Shown here piece after piece: positions 1 through 8,524 of a stretch of 24,604 nucleotides of DNA. Under the pieces are notes generated by a model. The model ran no database searches. It was not told where the DNA came from and worked only from the letters and a program-made list of their open reading frames with translations. The DNA is taken from positions 1 to 24,604 of IMG/VR virus record IMGVR_UViG_3300024999_000378. One strand, given 5' to 3'. Position numbers and translations under genes: made by a program. Numbering within the stretch: the stretch's first letter is position 1; each line of letters begins with the position of its first letter. This DNA comes from a virus.

Positions 1-2
1 AT

Positions 3-170
3 GAGAAGCAAGGATATTTAGAAGTGCTGAGATTACCGACAGTTAGTGGTTTTTCAAGATGGTCTAATGATAAAGGTTATATCCAGACAGAGAAAAAGAA
101 TCAGAGTTTTATTGTGGATAAGGAGTTGGGGATTACAGATATTTTGAATACTGTGATCAGAAATAAATAG
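3..170 (+). CDS. C-terminal end of an unrecognised protein (5' partial)
   Basis: An open frame enters from the left edge and runs 55 codons to a TAG at 168-170. The visible protein ends in ITDILNTVIRNK and contains GFSRWSNDKGYI, with mixed polar and hydrophobic composition and no membrane segment. I do not recognise the family. It stops 28 bases before the ClpP-like gene on the same strand, so the two are probably co-transcribed. The frame carries no stop from the edge, but it is short, so there is some chance that it is not coding. Confidence 0.5.
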   Translation, partial: EKQGYLEVLRLPTVSGFSRWSNDKGYIQTEKKNQSFIVDKELGITDILNTVIRNK

Positions 171-198
171 AAAAATAAAATATATGAGGTAATTACAT

Positions 199-789
199 AT
201 GGAAATATTAATGCCAAATGATAAAATCATAGATGAGATGAAATTAACATCGGCAATTAGAGATCGTCGCATTTTCATAAATGAGATTATAGACAATGAT
301 ATATCTTTCAAGACAGTTTATTATCTAGATAGAATTGTTGCTTTAGATAATAAATCAAATATTCCTATTTCTGAAAGAGAAAGCATAGAAATACTTATAG
401 ATTCACCAGGAGGAAGTATAAATTCAGGATTAAGTATAATTTCAAAGGTAGAGGAACTAAAAGACATGGGATATAAGATTATTACAACAAATCAAGCATC
501 ATCTGCATCTATGGCATTCATGCTATTAATTGTTGGATCTGAACGCAGAGCTTATCGCTATAGTTATGCACTTGCACATCAACCATCAACTTGGATGGGT
601 GGAGTATTACAAGAATTAGAAGATGAAGTTACTGAATTGAGAAGATTATGGGATTTAATGAAAATGTTGATTATGAAATATACTAAAATTCCAGAATCAA
701 AATTGGATGAAGTTAAAAGAGAAAAGAAAGATTGGATACTTACACCTTCTGAATGTTTGGATTTAGGTTGTATAGACTATATCATGTAG
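199..789 (+). CDS. ClpP-like serine protease (phage-encoded)
   Basis: A 196-residue ClpP-fold peptidase, about the length of bacterial ClpP. The substrate-binding strand and turn is ILIDSPGGSINSGL (residues 65-78). The nucleophile region is ASSASMAFMLL, with Ser104 aligning to the ClpP active serine. The histidine motif is AHQPS with His127, and Asp178 in KKDWILTP fits the triad acid, so a full Ser-His-Asp triad appears present. There is no signal peptide. The ATG at 199 follows a GAGGT Shine-Dalgarno about ten bases upstream. In many siphophages a ClpP-family enzyme near the portal is the head maturation protease, but here a separate protease-scaffold gene sits at 8525 and this gene lies upstream of the terminase. 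It could be the true prohead protease, or an accessory enzyme that works with or against host ClpX/ClpC. Family assignment is firm; the role is inference. Confidence 0.85.
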   Translation: MEILMPNDKIIDEMKLTSAIRDRRIFINEIIDNDISFKTVYYLDRIVALDNKSNIPISERESIEILIDSPGGSINSGLSIISKVEELKDMGYKIITTNQASSASMAFMLLIVGSERRAYRYSYALAHQPSTWMGGVLQELEDEVTELRRLWDLMKMLIMKYTKIPESKLDEVKREKKDWILTPSECLDLGCIDYIM

Positions 790-830
790 ATAATTAGTAA
801 AATAATTTAGATAAATAGGAGAATTATAAT

Positions 831-1235
831 ATGTGCGATAACTGTAAGGAAAAAGAATTAGAATCAGGAGCAAATGAAATATCAAATGAAATTAAAAATG
901 AATTACAAGAATTAAAAATATCTCCATCTTCAGAATCTACAACAGAGCAAATTTTCTACTGTGAACCATTTATATTAGATACTGATAATTTAGAAGAAGA
1001 TTCTAGTGTTAAAATTGATAAAGATGAGTTTGTAAAAGGATTAAAAGACGCTAGTCATGCTTGTGGTATGTATACTGCATTAATTAACACTGGATGGTCT
1101 GTCGAGGATTCTGTAGCATATATTTTTAATTTTATGAATGTAAGTCACAATATAGAAACCACAAAAATCAATGCTAATGCAAGTATTGAGTGTAGTAAAA
1201 ATGTTAGTGATGCTAAGAATAAGGAAATGTTGTAG
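831..1235 (+). CDS. Hypothetical acidic protein
   Basis: A 134-residue acidic protein that I do not recognise. It begins MCDNCKEKELESG, a CxxC pair that could bind metal only with partners elsewhere in the chain (Cys51, Cys78 and Cys122 are scattered). The first 60 residues are rich in Glu and Ser and probably disordered. The middle part (about 65-105) looks helical and ordered. The ATG at 831 has an AGGAG site about ten bases upstream. It lies between the ClpP-like gene and the cysteine-rich gene, with gaps of 41 and 74 bases, which suggests one transcription unit. No function can be given. Confidence 0.7.
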   Translation: MCDNCKEKELESGANEISNEIKNELQELKISPSSESTTEQIFYCEPFILDTDNLEEDSSVKIDKDEFVKGLKDASHACGMYTALINTGWSVEDSVAYIFNFMNVSHNIETTKINANASIECSKNVSDAKNKEML

Positions 1236-1309
1236 GATAAGTGGATAATTATACATTTGGATACTAAACAATATAGTTAAAATAAAATAATAAAGGTAGG
1301 AAACACAAA

Positions 1310-2173
1310 ATGGCAAATAAATTAACTCTCGCAGACATTGATAATATTCTAGATAAACACATCGAAACTTCTATAGATTTTTTAATGGTTGTTGATCATG
1401 GCCTTGCATCTTATATTTCAGAGTATTTAGGAGAAACGTATGATCTTATTGATGAGACTAATGATTTATCTCCTTATATAAAACAATACTATATTTCCAT
1501 GCTATTCGATGATGAAGAAATTCAAATGTTCTGTGAAACTGCTAGAGCAAATGATGGTGATTATAAGTATTCTGATTTCTTTGATTCATATGGGGATTAT
1601 TATATTTTTACTGATATGGATAGAGAAACAGTAGATAAGACATTAGTTGGAAATGCTAGTTGGTCTTTTTGTGAGTTAGTTGAGGATAAAGATAACAGTA
1701 ATGACAGTCAATTTAATGTAAGTCCTGAATGTGCTAATTGTGATTGGTGTGACGAACATTGTGGTCGTGGAAATCATGATGAGGAATATATTGATGAATC
1801 AGAGGATGATGTTTGCTCTGACTGTGGAGAAACAGATTGTATATGTGATAATCCATGTATGTGTGATGATTGTCGCTCGCAAAGACATGATGATATTGTA
1901 AATGCGTCTGTTGGTAAGGCATTTGAGAAGATTATGGCTAGTGAAGGTTGCCCGAATTGTATTGTTGACGCTTTATTTCAGATGAGTTTGGAAATGAAGA
2001 GATTGGGGTGGTCGGATAGAGGAGATTTTGAAGAAGAAAATAGGGAATCGGAAGAAAGTAATAAGACAATTAATATTCATATTGGTAATATTCAATTTCC
2101 TAATGTTACGGATAACATTAATGATTTTATTAGTGGCATTAAAGATTATGCAATTAAGTATAGTAAACAATAG
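1310..2173 (+). CDS. Acidic cysteine-cluster protein, function unknown
   Basis: A 287-residue, strongly acidic protein. The first 120 residues look like a compact helical domain rich in Asp, Glu, Tyr and Phe. Residues 141-188 hold eleven cysteines, spaced as CxxCxxC, CxxxC, CxxC, CxC, CxC and CxxC, with His150 and His156 interleaved; a further CxxC sits at 214-217. This pattern suggests two or more zinc or iron-sulfur sites, not a standard zinc ribbon. The C-terminal 40 residues (INIHIGNIQFPNV region) look like beta structure plus a helix. The start is an ATG with AGGTAGG upstream. The gene ends 22 bases before the homing endonuclease remnant. I do not recognise the family. Confidence 0.75.
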   Translation: MANKLTLADIDNILDKHIETSIDFLMVVDHGLASYISEYLGETYDLIDETNDLSPYIKQYYISMLFDDEEIQMFCETARANDGDYKYSDFFDSYGDYYIFTDMDRETVDKTLVGNASWSFCELVEDKDNSNDSQFNVSPECANCDWCDEHCGRGNHDEEYIDESEDDVCSDCGETDCICDNPCMCDDCRSQRHDDIVNASVGKAFEKIMASEGCPNCIVDALFQMSLEMKRLGWSDRGDFEEENRESEESNKTINIHIGNIQFPNVTDNINDFISGIKDYAIKYSKQ

Positions 2174-2194
2174 CAATTATCCAATCAAATCTAA

Positions 2195-2812
2195 GATTTA
2201 TCTGATTTAAAAAGAAATGTCCATCATTCAATTCATCTCCAACGAGCTTGGAATAAATATGGCGAAGACAATTTTAAATTTGAAACAATTGAAATGGTCG
2301 CTGATAATAGCATTTTATTAGAAAGAGAACAGTTTTGGATGGATAATTTTAATTCTTATCATAGAGATTATGGTTATAATCTTCACAAGATAGCAGGTAG
2401 TCCATTAGGATATAAGCATTCTGAGGAAACTAAAAAATTACTTAGTTTTCTAGGAAAAGGTTTAAAAAGAACAGAAGAAACAAAACAGAAATTAAGTAAA
2501 AGTTTAAAAGGTGTAAATACATGGACAAAAGGCGTTAAACAAAGCAAAGAACATTTAGAAAATAGATTTAAGGATATGCGTGGAAGACCATTAAAAGAAG
2601 AATCTAAAATTAATATGAGAATTCCAATAATGCAATTATCAAAAGATGATTGTTTTATTAGAGAGTGGACTGGTGCATCAGAAGCATCTAATGTTTTAGA
2701 AATAGATATAAGCGGAATCACAAAATGTTGTAGAGGGAGACAGAAAACCCACAAGGGATATAAATGGGTGTATAAAAAAGACTTCCATAAGGAGGAAGAA
2801 CATGCCTCGTAA
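2195..2812 (+). pseudogene. GIY-YIG homing endonuclease remnant, catalytic N-terminus lost
   Basis: The frame reads from just after a TAA at 2192-2194 and begins with DLKRNVHHSIHLQRAWNKYG, the second half of a GIY-YIG domain (the part with the HLQxAWNKYGExNF signature and its Glu). It then continues through NUMOD3-type repeats (GYKHSEETKKLL, LKRTEETKQKLSKSLKG) and a NUMOD1-like DNA-binding segment (IMQLSKDDCFIREWTGASEA to HKGYKWVYK). The GIY and YIG strands and the catalytic Arg/Tyr region are missing, because the previous gene stops at 2173 and leaves no room for them. The first ATG in frame is at 2294, inside the remnant, so a 172-residue protein carrying only the DNA-binding modules could still be made. 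The 3' end is intact and contains the ribosome site of the next gene (2789-2798), whose ATG overlaps it by 11 bases. Decay by a 5' deletion is the simplest reading. Confidence 0.8.
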
Positions 2813-3788
2813 AAAAAGTACCAATAATATTGTAAAAAAACCAATCGTTAAAAAAATTTGTGATAATTGTCATAGAGAATTAGCGTCAACTCAATTCTAT
2901 AATACAAATTCTGTTCTATCGGTAGATGGAAAATTAAATATATGCAAGGTTTGTCTTAAATCAATGATTGATCCAAATAAAATAGAAACTGTTTATAAAG
3001 TATTACAATTATTAGATATTCCATTTATCTACTCATATTACAGAAATGCTAAAGAGAATAATCCAGAAGACCCTTGGAGTAGATATATTACAATGGCCAA
3101 TTCTAAAATCAATGAATTTAAAAAAGGCACTTGGAAAGATAGTAAATTTGAACCAGATAGTATTAATCCAGTAAAACTTAATATGAATCAAGCTATAATG
3201 ACTAGCAATCATTTTGATGTAACAAATGAAATGATATTAAAATGGGGAAATAAATATGAACAAAATGATTATTATGAATTAGAACAATTTTACAACGACA
3301 TGCAAAGAACAAATAGCATCGAAACTACTCAAGATATGATTTATCTAAAAAAATTAGCAATTATATCTTTGAAAATGGATAGAGAACTGGAAGAAGGAAA
3401 TTATGATGAAGCGAAAAAATTAGGTGATTTGTTCTCTAAATATATGGCAGATTCTAAGTTTCGTGCAATGGATAAAACTGATGCAGATAAAACTGGTGGT
3501 ATACGAAGTTTTAGCATGATATATTCAGAAGTTGAAAAAGATGGATTTATCCCCCCCTGGGAATATTATAAAAAAATAAAGGGAATTAGTCAAGATATAG
3601 TAGATAAGACAATTATGCATATTGAGAATTTTACATTAAAACTTAATAAAATAGAAAAGATGACTGCACCTCCAAGTGATTCACCAAAATTAGAATTAGA
3701 TGAAATTGATAATGATACAGTAATAAATATTAACGATATAGCAGTTGATGAAAATTTTGATAGTGTTATTACTGGAGATGATTCATAA
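2802..3788 (+). CDS. Putative terminase small subunit with N-terminal zinc finger
   Basis: A 328-residue protein placed exactly where TerS normally lies. Its stop overlaps the large terminase ATG by one base (TAATG), so the two are translationally coupled. Residues 20-51 form a Cys4 treble-clef or zinc-finger candidate: CDNC, about 24 residues, then CKVC. The remainder is helical, with a central region (about 150-220) like an oligomerisation bundle and an acidic, probably disordered tail. The AAGGAGG site at 2789 lies inside the homing endonuclease remnant. The TerS call rests on position and on the DNA-binding look of the N-terminus, not on recognised family residues. It could instead be another packaging accessory protein. 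Confidence 0.6.
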   Translation: MPRKKSTNNIVKKPIVKKICDNCHRELASTQFYNTNSVLSVDGKLNICKVCLKSMIDPNKIETVYKVLQLLDIPFIYSYYRNAKENNPEDPWSRYITMANSKINEFKKGTWKDSKFEPDSINPVKLNMNQAIMTSNHFDVTNEMILKWGNKYEQNDYYELEQFYNDMQRTNSIETTQDMIYLKKLAIISLKMDRELEEGNYDEAKKLGDLFSKYMADSKFRAMDKTDADKTGGIRSFSMIYSEVEKDGFIPPWEYYKKIKGISQDIVDKTIMHIENFTLKLNKIEKMTAPPSDSPKLELDEIDNDTVININDIAVDENFDSVITGDDS

Positions 3789-5536
3789 TGGTATCGCAAA
3801 ATAATTTTAGCAAAAAAAGTAGAGGAATAAAAGATAGTGATACATTTTCTAATCCTCAGAATTTTGAAACTAACAATATAAATAATTTACAAATTAAAAG
3901 TTTTGAAAATGTTAAAGAACAATGGAGGGAATTATGTAGTTACTTTAGGTGGTATCCTGACCGTTTTCTTGATTTTATATCTTCTCCAGATTCAAAAATA
4001 CAATTATATTATTATCAAAGAATTTATTTAAGAATAATGATGAGATATAGGAAAGTATTTTTAACTGCTACACGAGGAACGTCTAAGAGTTATCTTCAAA
4101 ATTTAGCATTTATTCTAAAATGTGTAATGTATAGTAAAACCAAGCTTTTTACGTGTGCTGTCGGGAAAGAGCAAGCTGCAAAAATTACAGCAGATAATAT
4201 TAACGACATTTTAGATCATTACCCATTATTAAGAAATGAAATAAAAATATTTACCGAGAATAAAGATTATACTAAATTAATTTTTCATAATGGTTCAAAA
4301 TATGACGTGGTACAGATGCGTGATTCTTCGCGAGGTGGTAGAAGATTTTCAGGTTGTGTAGAAGAAATTTCAGACAAGAAGTTTGATGGAGATATATTAA
4401 ATGCAGTAGTTATCCCTTTAATGGCAAATGACCGTCCATCAATGAATGGCAAAGTAGATCCAGATGAAATACATAAATGTGAATTATATATTACAACCGC
4501 AGGAACACAACAGCAATTTGCTTATGAAAAAATGTCAGAAGTATATCAAGATATGCTTGCTGGTAAATCTGCATTTTGTTTAGGAAATAGTTATGAATTA
4601 CCTTGTATGTATGGGCAATTGGATGTTGATTTTATTGAGGAGTTACGCGAATCCCCAACATATTCAATAATGGACTTTATGCGTGAATATCAAAGTATAT
4701 GGACTGGGTCAAGTTCTGATTCTCTTGTCTCTGATGATAAGATACAAAAATGTAGAACTGTTGGGGTAGCTGAGTGGGAGCATTGTGGAGACGATGAGGT
4801 AGAATATGTTTTAGCATATGACGTTAGCAGAAATGAAGGGGATCAGAACGCACTTTCTTGTTTGGCGGTTTTTAAAATTACTCCAAAAAATAATGGAACA
4901 TACCTAAAAGAAATAGTAAATATTTTCTCTATGGAAGGACAACACTCTACATTACAAGCAAAATTTCTTAAAGAAAAGGTAAAAGACTACAAAGCAAGGA
5001 TTTTAGTAATTGATAATAATGGTTTGGGAGTTGCCGTCACGGATTCTTTAGTGTTGGATTTAAATGACGGAAATCCTCCATATTCAGTTGTAAACGATGA
5101 AAGGTATGATAAATATAAATTAGTAAACTCTATTCCTATGGTGTTTGCTCTTAAATCGCAAAATAAGGAAACAAAAGAAAGTGATATGGTTAACCATTTT
5201 ATGCAAGTTTTTACTAGATTAGATATCAATTTACTTAAGGGTAAAAATGAAGGTATAAAAGATTTAGAAAAGAAATTCAAGCATAAAATTAAAGAAAGTG
5301 AAGAATTAATTAGATTAGAAATTCCTTATTTATTAACGGACATATTATGTGAGGAAATATTAAATCTTCGCTATAAACAAGCAGGTAACGAAACAAGGAC
5401 AGAGAGAGTGTCTAGACGCATTCGCAAGGATAAATTTAGTGCTGTACTTTACGGTCTATATTGGATTTATTTACAAGAAAGAGACAATAGTTTGGCAAAT
5501 GATTCGGACTATGATTTTGTATTCACCTACTCATAA
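3788..5536 (+). CDS. terL: Terminase large subunit (ATPase and nuclease)
   Basis: A 582-residue packaging motor that cuts concatemeric DNA and translocates it into the prohead through the portal. The N-terminal ATPase has a Walker A-like loop TATRGTSKS (93-101), a Walker B with catalytic acidic residues in GCVEEIS (189-195), and a coupling motif TTAGT (236-240). The C-terminal RNase H-like nuclease shows the three expected acids: Asp345 in LAYDVSRNEGDQNA, Asp409 in LVIDNNGLG and Asp548 in RKDKFSAVLYGLYW. Length and domain order are typical of a full-length TerL. It is coupled to the upstream TerS candidate and followed after 46 bases by the portal gene. All key residues are present. Confidence 0.95.
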   Translation: MVSQNNFSKKSRGIKDSDTFSNPQNFETNNINNLQIKSFENVKEQWRELCSYFRWYPDRFLDFISSPDSKIQLYYYQRIYLRIMMRYRKVFLTATRGTSKSYLQNLAFILKCVMYSKTKLFTCAVGKEQAAKITADNINDILDHYPLLRNEIKIFTENKDYTKLIFHNGSKYDVVQMRDSSRGGRRFSGCVEEISDKKFDGDILNAVVIPLMANDRPSMNGKVDPDEIHKCELYITTAGTQQQFAYEKMSEVYQDMLAGKSAFCLGNSYELPCMYGQLDVDFIEELRESPTYSIMDFMREYQSIWTGSSSDSLVSDDKIQKCRTVGVAEWEHCGDDEVEYVLAYDVSRNEGDQNALSCLAVFKITPKNNGTYLKEIVNIFSMEGQHSTLQAKFLKEKVKDYKARILVIDNNGLGVAVTDSLVLDLNDGNPPYSVVNDERYDKYKLVNSIPMVFALKSQNKETKESDMVNHFMQVFTRLDINLLKGKNEGIKDLEKKFKHKIKESEELIRLEIPYLLTDILCEEILNLRYKQAGNETRTERVSRRIRKDKFSAVLYGLYWIYLQERDNSLANDSDYDFVFTYS

Positions 5537-5582
5537 TATAAACAAACAATAATAATTATCACAGAAAGGAGGTTATTAACAC

Positions 5583-7190
5583 TTGACAGAAAATAATAAT
5601 ACCTCTCCCCCACTTGAATCACCTCAACTTGAAACCTCTCATGCAGTTGAATTAAATTCAATGACAACTTCAACATACTTTTTTCAAGAAGCATTAACAT
5701 CAGGGATAAGTATTGAACAACTACGTCTTTACATTAAATATCCTATGCGATATAATATGCAGTTAAGACAATTATCTAGAGAAGCTTATAACTCTTCGGG
5801 AATGTACGCGAACTGCATCGATTATATGACATCTATACCTACACTAGATTTTATTGCTACTTCAGATGAAGATAGTGCCGAAGGTGATTTAAAGTGTATA
5901 AATTTTAGAAAGATTTTAAGGAAAATTAATCATAAATTAACTACGCGAGATATTTTAATGAGTTGTTTCATAGATGGCATGTATGTTGCAATATTTCGCA
6001 ATACTAAACCAAATAATAAAAATGTCCAAACACAACAAGGGCTTGTTGATTCTTTGCCGTATCTTGAAGGTTTAAGTTTAGATGATAATATTCAGATACA
6101 ACCTTTGGATCTTGATTATTGTAAATTTATCGGAGTACAAAATAATCAACAATTAGTAGCCTTTAATTTAATGTATTTTAACCAATTTAAACATGGTGGA
6201 CTATTACATGAAATTAAAAATTTTCCTCCAGAATTTATTAAAGCATATTTAAATTATCAAAAAGATGCTTCGAAACAATGGATGATTCTTGATCCTAAAA
6301 CCACAATTGCATTAAAATTTAAAGCAAATGTAAAAGAACCTTATGGTCGTTGCCTTGGTTTGTCTGCTTTATTTGATATTAGATTTGCAGAAGATTATTA
6401 TAATTCTCAAATTAATACAGTTAATGATTTAGCAAGTAGTATTTATATGCTTATGCTTCCAACTGGAGAAAAAGCTGGTGCTTGCAGTTTGAATAAAGAC
6501 CAACAGCAAGCATTAGTAACAGCGTTTGAAGGAGCTGTAAGTTCAAATACTGCTAACACATATGGGAAGTCAAAGGTAAGTAAAATTACTCTTGCTCCAG
6601 GTGCAAAAATAGAAAGAATGACTAAAGATGCTTCTTTATTAAAAGATACTTTAAGTGATGAAAATACTAAAAAAATATCGACAGCTTTGGGTTTTGCCTC
6701 AGCTAGTTTGAATGCTCAAGGTGAAGGTGGAGCAAGTTACTCTACATTGGCTGTGAATGTAAATTTAGTATTAACGCAAATTTTTGCATTAGTTGAGAAT
6801 ATTGCTTGTGAATATACGCGAATATTAAACATCTCAGATAGCAATAATAAACCAGTGAATATTAACTATTTAAGAACATCTATTATAAATCAGAATGAAA
6901 GCTATACAAGAGCAAAGGATTTATATACTTTGGCTGGAGGAACAAATACGCATATGATAGCAGAAGCTGGTTATGATGTCGATGATTATATAGCAATTAA
7001 GAAAATGGAGAAGAGAAATAATTACAAGGATCTATTCGAACCAAATGCAACTTCATTTACTATGAGTGGAGATAATGGTGAAGATAATCCTAATGGAAGA
7101 CCTCCTGATAATACATCAAAAAATGAAAATACCGTAACGTCAAAAGCATTAGGTGGAAATAAAAATCCAAAACCATCAACTAAAAAGTAA
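5583..7190 (+). CDS. Portal protein
   Basis: A 535-residue protein directly after TerL and before the protease-scaffold, the normal portal position, and of usual portal length. Translation probably begins at a TTG (5583), since a strong GAAAGGAGG ends ten bases upstream and no ATG is near. Portal-like features are the clip and stem region around 240-330 and the polar disordered tail after about residue 490 (SGDNGEDNPNGRPPDN). The N-terminus is Ser/Pro/Thr-rich and ends at AVELNSM (residues 21-27). This carries the same ELN-Ser motif as the scaffold and capsid protein, so the first 25 residues may be removed during maturation. Family assignment rests on position, length and composition. Confidence 0.85.
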   Translation: MTENNNTSPPLESPQLETSHAVELNSMTTSTYFFQEALTSGISIEQLRLYIKYPMRYNMQLRQLSREAYNSSGMYANCIDYMTSIPTLDFIATSDEDSAEGDLKCINFRKILRKINHKLTTRDILMSCFIDGMYVAIFRNTKPNNKNVQTQQGLVDSLPYLEGLSLDDNIQIQPLDLDYCKFIGVQNNQQLVAFNLMYFNQFKHGGLLHEIKNFPPEFIKAYLNYQKDASKQWMILDPKTTIALKFKANVKEPYGRCLGLSALFDIRFAEDYYNSQINTVNDLASSIYMLMLPTGEKAGACSLNKDQQQALVTAFEGAVSSNTANTYGKSKVSKITLAPGAKIERMTKDASLLKDTLSDENTKKISTALGFASASLNAQGEGGASYSTLAVNVNLVLTQIFALVENIACEYTRILNISDSNNKPVNINYLRTSIINQNESYTRAKDLYTLAGGTNTHMIAEAGYDVDDYIAIKKMEKRNNYKDLFEPNATSFTMSGDNGEDNPNGRPPDNTSKNENTVTSKALGGNKNPKPSTKK

Positions 7191-7211
7191 ATATAATTTT
7201 AAAAAGATAGA

Positions 7212-7241
7212 AATTAATTGAGGTTCGAAACTTGATTAATT
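7212..7241. repeat. 30-base imperfect palindrome centred on TTCGAA
   Basis: The stretch folds on itself with 14 of 15 positions pairing (two G-T wobbles, one G/A mismatch) and AATTAAT arms. It lies between the portal stop and the intrinsic terminator at 7248. It may be part of the transcript end, a protein-binding site, or a trace of the insertion that brought in the nuclease gene. Confidence 0.55.
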
Positions 7242-7247
7242 ATTAAT

Positions 7248-7280
7248 AAGAGAGGTTTCCTTTCACCTCTCTTCTTTTTA
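7248..7280 (+). terminator. Intrinsic terminator after portal
   Basis: A 9-base-pair perfect stem AAGAGAGGT/ACCTCTCTT with an 8-base loop, followed by CTTTTTA. It separates the portal gene from the inserted nuclease gene. Head genes continue downstream, so it is likely to attenuate transcription, not stop it completely. Confidence 0.75.
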
Positions 7281-7326
7281 TGTTTAATTTTAAGAAAAGG
7301 CATGGCATGGAAAGGAATGATGAATT

Positions 7327-8472
7327 GTGGGTAAAAAAATAACGTTAGAAGAAGCACGACAAGAATTTATTGATAAAAAGTTAATACCTTTGTTTAATGC
7401 ATATAAAAACAGCAAAGAAAAATTATTATCTAAAACACAAGAAGGATATATAATCGAACCAAGTTTAGGTAATTTAAAAAATAATCATATCCCCAATATA
7501 GTTTCCAAGTATAATATATATACTCTTCAAAATATCAAATTATGGTGCAAATTAAATAATAAACCATTTAAATTAATTGATGGTCAAGAATATAAAGATA
7601 ATAGTGAAAAATTAAAATGGCAATGTTTAAAAGAAAACTGTGGTGAAATATTTGAAATGACTTGGAATGATATACAATCTGGTCATGAGTGTGGGTTTTG
7701 TACTGGCCAGCAAGTATGTTTATCTAATTGCCTAGCAACAAAGAACCCAAAATTAGTATCTGAGTGGCATCCAACCAGGAATGGAGAATTAACTCCTTTT
7801 GACGTTACTTGTGGGAGCAGTAAAGAAGTTTGGTGGTTGTGTGATAAAGGGCATGAATGGGAAATGAAGATTTATACAAGGACTGGTATGAAGTGTAATT
7901 GTCCTTATTGTGCAGGCATATATCCATCAAAAGATCATAATCTATTATTTAATAATCCAAAATTATGTGAAGAATGGCATTACAATAAAAATAAAAAAAG
8001 ACCAGAAGAGTATACTCCTTTTAGTGGTGAGAAAGTTTGGTGGTTATGTAAAGAGTGTGGACATGAGTGGGATGCTGAAATTAAGAATAGAAGTAGAAAA
8101 TTAGGTACTGGATGTCCTAAATGTTTAGAGTCCAAAGGAGAACAGGGTATATCAAAATTATTAAATAAATACTATATTTATTATATACCTCAAAAACAAT
8201 TTGATGGTTTAATTGGTTTACGAAATGGTAATCTATCATATGATTTTTATTTACCCGTAAAGTACAATCTGCTCATTGAGTTTCAAGGATTGCAACATGA
8301 AAAGTATTGTAAAGGATTTCATAAATCTATCAAAGATTTTGAAAGGCAATTAGAACATGACAGACGAAAAAAAGAATACGCAGAACAGAACGGATATAAT
8401 TTTTTAGAAATATGGTATTGGGATATTGATAATATTGAAAATATTCTATCAGATTATTTGAAATTAACTTAG
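7327..8472 (+). CDS. Freestanding homing-type endonuclease: zinc-ribbon repeats plus PD-(D/E)XK nuclease
   Basis: A 381-residue protein with repeated zinc ribbons. Cys pairs occur at 122/125, 192/195, 241/244 and 263/266, with NPKLxxEWH at 140 and 210 and GHEW at 175 and 245. These features match the probable zinc-ribbon family DUF4379. The C-terminal nuclease (about 270-381) has LSYDFYLP (Asp306), LIEFQGLQH (Glu318, Gln320) and a QLEHDRRKKEYA helix, typical of very-short-patch-repair-like or PD-(D/E)XK phage nucleases. The start is probably GTG 7327, after GGAAAGGA. It splits portal from protease-scaffold and has its own upstream terminator, which is how mobile freestanding homing genes sit in phage structural operons. 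The target site and activity are inferred. Confidence 0.8.
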   Translation: MGKKITLEEARQEFIDKKLIPLFNAYKNSKEKLLSKTQEGYIIEPSLGNLKNNHIPNIVSKYNIYTLQNIKLWCKLNNKPFKLIDGQEYKDNSEKLKWQCLKENCGEIFEMTWNDIQSGHECGFCTGQQVCLSNCLATKNPKLVSEWHPTRNGELTPFDVTCGSSKEVWWLCDKGHEWEMKIYTRTGMKCNCPYCAGIYPSKDHNLLFNNPKLCEEWHYNKNKKRPEEYTPFSGEKVWWLCKECGHEWDAEIKNRSRKLGTGCPKCLESKGEQGISKLLNKYYIYYIPQKQFDGLIGLRNGNLSYDFYLPVKYNLLIEFQGLQHEKYCKGFHKSIKDFERQLEHDRRKKEYAEQNGYNFLEIWYWDIDNIENILSDYLKLT

Positions 8473-8524
8473 TCAACAAAATAACTAATAATTATTTATT
8501 TAAAGGAGGTGAGAATAAAATAAA

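Noticed and set aside
2383-2844. Open frame on the - strand (153 codons) across the homing endonuclease remnant
   Set aside because: It is antisense to a recognisable GIY-YIG/NUMOD protein, has no family features and has no ribosome site.
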